A DNA stretch of 64,000 nt from a bacterium (GTDB lineage: Archaea; Nanoarchaeota; Nanoarchaeia; Woesearchaeales; UBA10216), in NCBI GenBank assembly GCA_024206195.1, contig JAAGZO010000825.1, forward strand, positions 1-64,000, read 5' to 3'. Under the pieces are notes generated by a model. That model had not been told where the DNA came from and searched no databases. It saw only the letters and a program-made list of their open reading frames with translations. Of this stretch, positions 46,984-53,030 are shown piece after piece. Both the position numbers and the translations under genes were made by a program. Position 1 is the stretch's first letter; the number at the start of each line of letters is the position of its first letter.

Positions 46984-47070
46984 ATGGAAACGCCGGAAAC
47001 GCAGGTTCGAATCCTGTCTGCTCCCACAATGGGGGCGGTAGTATAGCGGTAGTACGCCGGCACCCACGAC
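46984..47070 (+). tRNA. candidate circularly permuted tRNA (3' half upstream of 5' half)
   Basis: The upstream part has anticodon 3' stem GCCGG (46992-46996), AAAC, T arm GCAGG-TTCGAAT-CCTGT (47001-47017) and CTGCTCC-C (47018-47025). After ACAAT the downstream part gives G+GGGGCGG (47031-47038), TA, D arm GTAT-AGCGGTA-GTAC, G and CCGGC (47057-47061). Joined 5'-to-3' these make acceptor 7/7 (two G.U), D 4/4 and anticodon 5/5 pairs. Neither half has another partner nearby. The anticodon cannot be fixed; a G-1:C73 pair is possible. Confidence 0.65.
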
Positions 47071-47158
47071 CCCTAACAGACTCTACCCAGAAAGCTACTG
47101 GTTGGATGAATTGTAATCCTAGGATAGTTGGCCTCGAAAGAGGACGGGGGTCTCATAC

Positions 47159-47234
47159 GGGAAGGTAGTCTAGTCTGGTCTAAGGCTCTCCGTTTGGAAC
47201 GGAGATAGCGGCGGTTCAAATCCGCCTCTTCCCA
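47159..47234 (+). tRNA. tRNA-Pro (UGG)
   Basis: Acceptor GGGAAGG/TCTTCCC, anticodon stem CTCCG/CGGAG with loop TTTGGAA, T arm GGCGG-TTCAAAT-CCGCC, A73. Confidence 0.9.
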
Positions 47235-47237
47235 TAT

Positions 47238-47308
47238 CCCTGTGTGATGTAGTGGCAACATGGACGACTGTCTATTGTCAACCCTGGGTTCGATTCCCAG
47301 CATGGGGG
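47238..47308 (+). tRNA. tRNA-Asp (GUC)
   Basis: Acceptor CCCTGTG/CATGGGG (two wobbles), anticodon stem GACGA/TTGTC with loop CTGTCTA, T arm CTGGG-TTCGATT-CCCAG, G73. Confidence 0.88.
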
Positions 47309-47312
47309 CCAT

Positions 47313-47427
47313 GATGGTGTAGCTCAGTTCGGCAGAGTAATCGCCTGATAAGTCGGGTGGCTCAATCGCCTTATATGGCTCGACCTGAGAATGCGAGAGG
47401 CCGTCGGTTCAAATCCGACCACCATCA
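47313..47427 (+). tRNA. tRNA-Ile (GAU) with intron
   Basis: Acceptor GATGGTG/CACCATC (perfect), D stem GCTC/GAGT, anticodon stem with loop CTGATA, an intron of about 41 nt after position 37, T arm GTCGG-TTCAAAT-CCGAC, A73. Confidence 0.85.
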
Positions 47428-47563
47428 TTTATTCGCCTCCTTACCATGGGTAGAAGTTTTTGGAAACAACTTGAAGAAGACCAAGACGACTGCCCATCAA
47501 TGGTAACGAGCTGCCGGTTGGTTAGTTTGCCCATTCAAGTTGGGCGGGGGGCACATATTCATT

Positions 47564-47671
47564 GGGTGTATAGCATAACCAGGACAGTGCTCTTGGCTTC
47601 GAAGAATAACTCTTGGCCAGTAAGAGTCACGATGATACCAAGTTATCCGGGTTCAAATCCCGGTACACCCC
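47564..47671 (+). tRNA. tRNA-Arg (UCG) with intron
   Basis: Acceptor GGGTGTA/TACACCC, D stem GCAT/GTGC, anticodon stem CTTGG/CCAAG with loop CTTCGA and an intron of about 34 nt that contains its own hairpin ACTCTT-GGCCAGT-AAGAGT. T arm CCGGG-TTCAAAT-CCCGG. Confidence 0.85.
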
Positions 47672-47762
47672 TTATCATTATGTGGATATCCGCAACGAAT
47701 CATTGCGGAATCCCGCAGAGTTAAACATAAAAAAGCATAGCAAAATGCGTAAATCCGCAAAC

Positions 47763-47836
47763 GGGCATGTAGTTCAGTCTGGTAGAACAGGCGACTTTTA
47801 ATCGTCAGGCCACGGATTCAAATTCCGTCATGCTCA
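47763..47836 (+). tRNA. tRNA-Lys (UUU)
   Basis: Acceptor GGGCATG/CATGCTC, D stem GTTC/GAAC, anticodon stem GGCGA/TCGTC with loop CTTTTAA, T arm ACGGA-TTCAAAT-TCCGT, A73. Confidence 0.9.
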
Positions 47837-47838
47837 TA

Positions 47839-47911
47839 GGGCCGTGTGGTAGTCTAGTCAATCCTTCGAGACTTTGAATCTCGAGACGAGGGAGCAAAGC
47901 CCTCCGGCCCA
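47839..47911 (+). tRNA. tRNA-Gln (UUG) with aberrant T loop
   Basis: Acceptor GGGCCG/CGGCCC, anticodon stem CGAGA/TCTCG with loop CTTTGAA. The T stem GAGGG/CCCTC closes a loop AGCAAAG instead of TTCRANT, so the T54-T55-C56 core is missing. May be degenerate. Confidence 0.7.
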
Positions 47912-47917
47912 ACCATG

Positions 47918-47988
47918 GAGCATGTAGTGTAGAAGAAGCATGGCGGTTTGTGATGCCGTCGGACCGGGTGCAATTCCCGGCATGCTCA
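47918..47988 (+). tRNA. tRNA-His (GUG)
   Basis: Acceptor GAGCATG/CATGCTC (perfect), anticodon stem GCGGT/GCCGT with loop TTGTGAT, T arm CCGGG-TGCAATT-CCCGG. A G precedes position 1, but position 73 is A, not the C usual for His. Confidence 0.85.
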
Positions 47989-47995
47989 TTCGAAG

Positions 47996-48307
47996 ATGGG
48001 ATATGACAAATCACATACGGAAGACCACTGCGACAGATGCAGTGCGAAAGTAGGGAAGGCGAAGCTAAAGACATTGCCCTTCCTATACATGGACAAGAAT
48101 GACAAGATGCATCCAGACATGACACCTCTTATGTTGAAAGACAAGAGAGCTGCAATCTTGGAAGGGTTCGAAGGAGATGAGTTCCTCACTGATATAATGA
48201 TGAGGAAAATCCACATCGAACCTGGTTACAGACAATACTTTGTTTGTGATGAATGCATGGCTGTTCAAGAAAGAATAGAAGAAAGAAAACAAGGGACTAT
48301 AACTTAA
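47996..48307 (+). CDS. zinc-ribbon protein between tRNAs
   Basis: 103 residues: HCDRCSAKVGKAKLKTLPF and, near the end, FVCDECMAVQERIEERKQG form a ribbon split by a helical insert. The last 15 nt overlap the 5' end of the tRNA-Phe gene, so RNase P processing would cut inside the reading frame. Confidence 0.75.
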   Translation: MGYDKSHTEDHCDRCSAKVGKAKLKTLPFLYMDKNDKMHPDMTPLMLKDKRAAILEGFEGDEFLTDIMMRKIHIEPGYRQYFVCDECMAVQERIEERKQGTIT

Positions 48308-48364
48308 CTAGGAGAGTGACGGACTGAAGATTCGTTTATGGGAGTGCAAGTCTCCCTAGTCCCA
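48293..48364 (+). tRNA. tRNA-Phe (GAA)
   Basis: Acceptor GGGACTA/TAGTCCC (perfect), anticodon stem ACGGA/TTCGT with loop CTGAAGA, T arm GGGAG-TGCAAGT-CTCCC, A73. Its 5' end lies in the preceding coding sequence. Confidence 0.88.
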
Positions 48365-48385
48365 TATATACACTTTTGACTATAG

Positions 48386-48988
48386 ATGTATGGTTTCGGA
48401 AGTCTATGGACACTTTTGGAACCCTATAATGAAAATAGGAAATCAATTTTAAAAATGGCATACGAACTTTACAAGCGGAAGAAGAACATTGAAGATTACT
48501 TCAAGACATGGGATAAGGCTAGCTACGCTGCTCTCACTGAAGAATTGAAGCAGGAGATTTATGCGAAGTACCTTGTCAAGTGTGAGATGCTTGAGAGAGA
48601 TAGTTACACTTGCCAGACTGAGAATTGTATTGTATGTAAGAATGTTCCTGAGTATCCTAAGTTGACAATGCATCACATCAAGTTCCAGAAGAACGGCGGA
48701 AAGAATACTGCACGGAATAATGTCACATTATGTAATGGCATCCATCAAGGATACCATCGTGCAAAGCATGCTCTGGTATTTGCAGATGCAGACCATCTTC
48801 CGCCTCACATCAGAGGAAAGACATTTAAGCTGAAGAAATCAGATTATGTCAACTGGAAGAAAGTAAAAGGAGAAATGAAGTCCTTGAGGAAAAGCCTCAA
48901 AGCAGATGCAGGTCTCAAGTTGAAATGGGAAGAGGTCCTTATCTTAATGAGATTCCTGGAGATGCGATATGGAGAGGATATGGTATAA
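48386..48988 (+). CDS. HNH endonuclease
   Basis: The 200-residue protein has two Cys pairs (CQTENCIVCKN), then the HNH core LTMHHIKFQKNGGKNTARNN and TLCNGIHQGYHRAKH, with the second H and metal-binding residues. A basic C-terminal half follows. A TATA box (CATATATAC, 48364-48372) precedes it. HNH genes dispersed in tRNA arrays are often homing endonucleases; it may also act in DNA packaging, but it is not next to the terminase. Confidence 0.85.
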   Translation: MYGFGSLWTLLEPYNENRKSILKMAYELYKRKKNIEDYFKTWDKASYAALTEELKQEIYAKYLVKCEMLERDSYTCQTENCIVCKNVPEYPKLTMHHIKFQKNGGKNTARNNVTLCNGIHQGYHRAKHALVFADADHLPPHIRGKTFKLKKSDYVNWKKVKGEMKSLRKSLKADAGLKLKWEEVLILMRFLEMRYGEDMV

Positions 48989-48995
48989 CAATCAC

Positions 48996-49069
48996 GCATG
49001 TGTAGTTTCAACCTGGTAAAACCCCCGACTTCCAATCGGGTGTTGTGAGTTCAAATCTCGCCGCATGCA
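48996..49069 (+). tRNA. tRNA-Gly (UCC)
   Basis: Acceptor GCATGTG/CGCATGC, anticodon stem CCCGA/TCGGG with loop CTTCCAA, T arm GTGAG-TTCAAAT-CTCGC, A73. Confidence 0.9.
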
Positions 49070-49072
49070 TAT

Positions 49073-49143
49073 GGGATAGTGAGGTAATAGTAGCCTACCG
49101 GACTCCAGACCCGGCAATCCTGGTGCAACTCCGGGCTGTCCCA
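49073..49143 (+). tRNA. tRNA-Trp (CCA)
   Basis: Acceptor GGGATAG/CTGTCCC, anticodon arm CCGGA-CTCCAGA-CCCGG (A31:C39 mismatch), T arm CCTGG-TGCAACT-CCGGG, A73 and encoded CCA. Confidence 0.82.
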
Positions 49144-49226
49144 CCATAATAATAGTACTATAGAATGCGTATTATAATATGAAATTGTATTATAATATCA
49201 TTGTAGTAATATATAAGGCTTACGCA

Positions 49227-49299
49227 TCCACCCTTAGTGTAACGGGAGCACGCTTGGCTGTAGACCATGAAGTTCGAGTTCAAATCTCGGAGGGCGGAC
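49227..49299 (+). tRNA. tRNA-Tyr (GUA)
   Basis: Acceptor TCCACCC/GGGCGGA (one A:C mismatch), anticodon stem CTTGG/CCATG (one U:U) with loop CTGTAGA, T arm with TTCAAAT. Preceded by a TATA-like ATATATAAG at 49210-49218. Confidence 0.8.
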
Positions 49300-49375
49300 C
49301 ATTATCCTTACAAATATACTTATATTTTTTCTCAATCGTATTAAAACACCTATTTATAAATATTATTCTTTGCAA

Positions 49376-49500
49376 ACATTTATATAGAATTGTTAGCTTA
49401 ATTCATATTGATAATGTGTCCAGCCTTATTTCTTCAGGTTGGCGTATATATCACCTCTACCGTTTTAGGTAATTAGAGTGGGGGGTTGGTTCCCCCCTGC
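49376..49500 (+). promoter_or_regulatory. late promoter and leader hairpin
   Basis: TATA box TTTATATAG (49379-49387), about 140 nt before the terminase-small-subunit ATG. The leader holds GGGGGG-TTGGTT-CCCCCC (49480-49497), a very stable stem that could regulate translation or terminate transcription from the tRNA region. Confidence 0.55.
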
Positions 49501-49523
49501 TTATTATATTTACAGGTTCAAAA

Positions 49524-50159
49524 ATGGGGGATGAAGCAATAAAATCAGAGGTAGATGAGATTCTTGATAATCCGCAGACTCCTACAGTCATCGAACCTAA
49601 ACAACATAAAATCAGGAAGAGCAAGATAGACCTTGCAGGTGAACAGGTTGTCAAGCATTTATTCACTCTTGCAACAACAACTGACCTTAGTTATGCGGCG
49701 ATGGCCAAGAAGATAAATGAGTTATACCAACTTGATATTAACAAACAGAATGTTGTGCATTTCTTCAAGACAAATGCTAACATGCTTGCAATCCAAGCTG
49801 AAGAACAGAAGAGTCTTGGAGAGATGCGGGCTAAGACTTACCTGGAACATAATGGCCAGTTGACACAAGATATCAAAGTTCTTAATTCTGAGATAGAAAA
49901 ACTCATCGGGGAAGAAGGGGAAATAATGGAACCAGACAGACGAGCTAAGGCGTTAGGAGACCTTATTGATAAGAAAGGGAAACTCCTTATGAGACACGCC
50001 AAGCTGTCTGGTAAAATCACAGAAGGTGCAAAGGGAGATGGTGTGCAAGTTAACATACAGATAAATAATGAGAAGTCAGATATTATAAACCGGCTGAAGA
50101 AAGCTGAGTTCAAGAAGAAAGCTGAGGGAGAAATCATAGATGTGGTGCCCTCAGAATGA
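49524..50159 (+). CDS. terminase small subunit candidate
   Basis: 211 residues directly ahead of the large terminase region. HTH-like segments at about 50-85 (DLSYAAMAKKINELYQLDIN and KQNVVHFFKTNANML), a coiled coil (about 110-135) and a basic helical C-terminus fit the layout of TerS (N-terminal DNA-binding, central oligomerisation). No sequence signature is decisive; position is the main argument. Confidence 0.65.
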   Translation: MGDEAIKSEVDEILDNPQTPTVIEPKQHKIRKSKIDLAGEQVVKHLFTLATTTDLSYAAMAKKINELYQLDINKQNVVHFFKTNANMLAIQAEEQKSLGEMRAKTYLEHNGQLTQDIKVLNSEIEKLIGEEGEIMEPDRRAKALGDLIDKKGKLLMRHAKLSGKITEGAKGDGVQVNIQINNEKSDIINRLKKAEFKKKAEGEIIDVVPSE

Positions 50160-50341
50160 AAGATAAAAGATACAAGTACATAGTTCAAGGGAACAGCATT
50201 AGAGAAGAGTTTGTTCACTGCAATAAATGTGGTGGTAGATTTGTTTGGCTCAAGGCAAGGATGACGGGTCAAGGGAAGTTTATCTGTGTATGCAGGAAAT
50301 GCAGATTAAAGATAGAGAAAGCGAAGGGGTTGAAAAAATGA
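50156..50341 (+). CDS. zinc-ribbon protein (61 aa)
   Basis: EFVHCNKCGGRFVWLKARMT then FICVCRKCRLKIEKAKG: C-x2-C and C-x2-C ribbon, basic. Overlaps both neighbours by 4 nt in the packaging operon. Confidence 0.7.
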   Translation: MKDKRYKYIVQGNSIREEFVHCNKCGGRFVWLKARMTGQGKFICVCRKCRLKIEKAKGLKK

Positions 50342-50583
50342 CGGTAGGAGACTTAGTAGAGATTGAATGGCTTGATGCCAAAGACCATGATGATAAGAAG
50401 GTAGAAGATTACCAGAAGATGAAGCCAAAAGACTTGCTTGCAAGAACCTGGACAAGAGGAAAGGTTGTTATGGAAGATAAAGAAGCCATTGTTGTATGCA
50501 CAACAGAATATGAAGGCATGGATTCCGAAGTGACCGCAATACCTTGGCCCTGGATAGTGGGAAACCCAAAGGTGTTGAAGTGA
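50338..50583 (+). CDS. small beta-rich protein (81 aa)
   Basis: Starts at the ATG overlapping the previous stop: MTVGDLVEIEWLDAKDHDDK; RTWTRGKVVMEDKEAIVVCT suggests an SH3-like barrel. Ends overlapping the TerL GTG start. Confidence 0.65.
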   Translation: MTVGDLVEIEWLDAKDHDDKKVEDYQKMKPKDLLARTWTRGKVVMEDKEAIVVCTTEYEGMDSEVTAIPWPWIVGNPKVLK

Positions 50584-52274
50584 GATATAAGACCCAGATA
50601 TTAAGGAGTTATCTGGAACTGATTAATGAGGAGAAGGGCCTCAAGTATTCTGAAGATGACATCAATAATAAGATGTTGGATACAATAGAGGTCCAAACCC
50701 TCACGGGGTTATTGGATGATGAGCTTTATCAAACTGAAGAGATTGGCACGCAGTTGGTATCTACTGAAAGAGCATTCTTTATATTCTGTAATGTGGTAAT
50801 CCACCATGACTTAAAGACAGGAAGAAGGATATGGAACACTTTTGTCCAGAAGCAATTTAATCTTGTGGAGAGAAACAGGTATGCATGCTACATGGCTCAC
50901 AGGGGTTCCGGCAAGACTTTCTTCATGTCATTATATATCATATTCAAAATGTATCTTCTTGAATTTCTAGATGTCTGTTATTGTTCTAATGTTCCTAAAC
51001 AGAAAAAGAGATTCCTCAAAGGTACAGAATCCATCATAGATAATAATGAGATGCTTCTTGAGAAGAAGGATACCAAAAGAGTATCTGGTAGGGAAGTGTC
51101 CTGGGGTCAAGATGACATGGGATATAATAATGGCGAACTTGAAGGTACAACTGTTGGTACAACTCCAAGGGGTGGCCACTATAATCTTGTAATAATGGAC
51201 GACCCATTGAGAGATGATAAGAAGTATACTGATGAGTTCATTGTTGATTATGCACAGGCAACATTGAAGCCTACAACATATACAAAGAAAGCTAGATATG
51301 TAATTGTTGGTACGCCACAGCATCAAGAGGATTTGTTCCATACTCTGATGAATGATAAGCTGGACAAGAATAATAGACCTATCGGCACTATGAAGGTTGG
51401 CAAAGTAAGTGCAGCTGGATTCTTCACACAAGTATATCCTGCAGTATTAAATGAGAAGACTAGAGAAATCCTTGTCCCAGAGATATGGGAGCATGCTGAC
51501 TTGATGGAAGAGATGAAACGAATCGGGGATATTAGATTCAATAGGGAGATGATGTGTAGATGCATCACTCACAAGAACAGCCTAGTAAGTGCTTCATTAT
51601 TCCGGTCCTGTTGTGATGGGGAATTACAGATGACACAGAAAGCAGTAAAGGAAGAACCACAAACCAAGTTTGTAATCTGTGTGGACTCGGCAACATCAGA
51701 TGCCCCTACTGCAGACAATCTTGCAATCACTGTCTGGGAAGATGACCAGAAACGGGATAAGTTTATTTTCAGACATTTGTTCCATGAGAAAGGATATCCT
51801 ATAACCGACCCTACTGGTGGTGTTGATGACCAGACTAATAAGGTTGTTCGGTTGCATAAGGATTATAATAATGCATTGGTTGTTATAGAGAAGAACAATG
51901 CAGGGATTGCCCTTATCCAAGCAGTCCAAGCTAAAGGGATAGAAGTTATTGAACATTATACTCACACGCCTGCTGGGGGCCAAGTCACACAGAAGAGGGG
52001 GAGAGCTGATGATGTGATTGATTATGTAGAGCATGGCCTCAAGGCAGGTGTTGTTGTATTTCCTGCAGACCCGGAAGATATATTCACGATAGATGCATTA
52101 GAGAGTGTTAAGAACGAGCATCTTAACTTTGGGATAAAGCGAACCAAGACAGGAGAGAAGTACGAAGCAATAGCAGGACATGACGATATCTTCATGTCAT
52201 GTATGATTGCATTTAAGCATAGGGGAGATTGTGTAGATACTCTTCCATTCGCAATAACAATGCCAGGTATATAA
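50580..52274 (+). CDS. terL: terminase large subunit (TerL)
   Basis: About 564 residues from a GTG that overlaps the upstream TGA. ATPase domain: Walker A MAHRGSGKTFF, Walker B YNLVIMDDPL with the coupling motif RYVIVGTPQ. The nuclease domain begins FVICVDSATSD, with VVIEKNNAGIALIQ and GHDDIFMSCMIAF supplying further acidic residues of the RNaseH-like site. TerL docks on the portal, cuts concatemers and drives DNA into the prohead. It is the best marker that this is a tailed virus. Confidence 0.95.
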   Translation: MRYKTQILRSYLELINEEKGLKYSEDDINNKMLDTIEVQTLTGLLDDELYQTEEIGTQLVSTERAFFIFCNVVIHHDLKTGRRIWNTFVQKQFNLVERNRYACYMAHRGSGKTFFMSLYIIFKMYLLEFLDVCYCSNVPKQKKRFLKGTESIIDNNEMLLEKKDTKRVSGREVSWGQDDMGYNNGELEGTTVGTTPRGGHYNLVIMDDPLRDDKKYTDEFIVDYAQATLKPTTYTKKARYVIVGTPQHQEDLFHTLMNDKLDKNNRPIGTMKVGKVSAAGFFTQVYPAVLNEKTREILVPEIWEHADLMEEMKRIGDIRFNREMMCRCITHKNSLVSASLFRSCCDGELQMTQKAVKEEPQTKFVICVDSATSDAPTADNLAITVWEDDQKRDKFIFRHLFHEKGYPITDPTGGVDDQTNKVVRLHKDYNNALVVIEKNNAGIALIQAVQAKGIEVIEHYTHTPAGGQVTQKRGRADDVIDYVEHGLKAGVVVFPADPEDIFTIDALESVKNEHLNFGIKRTKTGEKYEAIAGHDDIFMSCMIAFKHRGDCVDTLPFAITMPGI

Positions 52275-52275
52275 T

Positions 52276-52506
52276 ATGAAAGCTAGGATAGTCGGTAACA
52301 GAGTCATATCAGAAATAATTGAGGAGGAGAGTAAAGTGTCGAATAAATCCCACAGCAAAGTGTTGGATAAACCCAACATAGATAAGGAGCTTGTCGTCGA
52401 GTCATTGAGAGTGAACATCGATGAAGTCAGGAAGAAGAGATTGCATTATGAGGAAAAAGAGAGAAAACTCCAAAGTCAGATAGACAAACTGCTCCAAGAT
52501 GAGTGA
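52276..52506 (+). CDS. coiled-coil protein (76 aa)
   Basis: Basic N-terminus (MKARIVGNRVISEIIEEESK) and a C-terminal coiled coil (RLHYEEKERKLQSQIDKLLQ). Starts 1 nt after TerL. Unknown; possibly a scaffold or packaging accessory. Confidence 0.6.
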   Translation: MKARIVGNRVISEIIEEESKVSNKSHSKVLDKPNIDKELVVESLRVNIDEVRKKRLHYEEKERKLQSQIDKLLQDE

Positions 52507-52572
52507 TTTTACATAAGATTTATATAACATGCTAAACATATATATAAATAACAACCATTAAAGGGGTGCCCA

Positions 52573-52848
52573 ATGGTAAATTATCAGGCTTCGGCTGTCA
52601 ACGGAAAGATTGATGTTGATGCTACAAGCACAGAAGTTCGTGGCGGAAACGGCAATCGGAAATTCTTGATTCTAGTCAATGATTCAGATGAAGTAATCTA
52701 TATTTCTTTATCTGCTACTGCAGCGATGAATGAAGGTGTCAGATTGAATGCTAATGGTGGCACATTAATAATTGGCGAAGAATATAATGGCCCTGTATCT
52801 GCAATTTGTGCATCGGGGAGCAAGAACTTAACATTTTCAGCAGGATAA
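52573..52848 (+). CDS. small beta-sandwich virion protein
   Basis: The 91 residues (GNRKFLILVNDSDEVIYIS, EGVRLNANGGTLIIGEEYNG, SGSKNLTFSAG) follow a pattern common to small tailed-virus head or fibre-decoration proteins. Two TATA-like boxes (TTTATATAA 52519-52527; ATATATAAAT about 52540-52549) precede it, so it starts its own transcript. Confidence 0.65.
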   Translation: MVNYQASAVNGKIDVDATSTEVRGGNGNRKFLILVNDSDEVIYISLSATAAMNEGVRLNANGGTLIIGEEYNGPVSAICASGSKNLTFSAG

Positions 52849-52850
52849 AA

Positions 52851-53021
52851 ATGACTATGCACATACACAACCCAGCACCGGCAACAGCCAGTGACATTAC
52901 AGTTGTAGATGCAGGTGGCTTCCAGACTTGCAGTATAGATGGCGTACCATACTTTAGATTCAGAAAAAGTGATGGCCAATTCCAAATAGGTGCTGAGATG
53001 GATACTGACATATCATTATGA
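52851..53021 (+). CDS. small hypothetical virion-region protein (56 aa)
   Basis: MTMHIHNPAPATASDITVVD then GVPYFRFRKSDGQFQIGAEM: beta-rich. Start 2 nt after the previous gene. Possibly a short fibre or adaptor piece. Confidence 0.55.
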   Translation: MTMHIHNPAPATASDITVVDAGGFQTCSIDGVPYFRFRKSDGQFQIGAEMDTDISL

Positions 53022-53030
53022 GGAACTAAA

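Noticed and set aside
47060..47160. Possible long-intron tRNA starting at 47031
   Set aside because: No T arm or acceptor 3' strand occurs before the next tRNA; the matching 3' half lies upstream instead.
46284..47312. Antisense frames across tRNA genes (46284-46496, 47073-47312, 45233-45439)
   Set aside because: They arise from conserved tRNA sequence read backwards; no promoter or RBS.
47446..47724. 92-codon plus-strand frame across tRNA-Arg
   Set aside because: It runs through a complete intron-containing tRNA and its protein has no domain features.
48386..48988. HNH protein as part of the terminase complex
   Set aside because: It lies among tRNAs, about 1.1 kb from the terminase genes and under its own promoter, so a homing or DNA-processing role is at least as likely.
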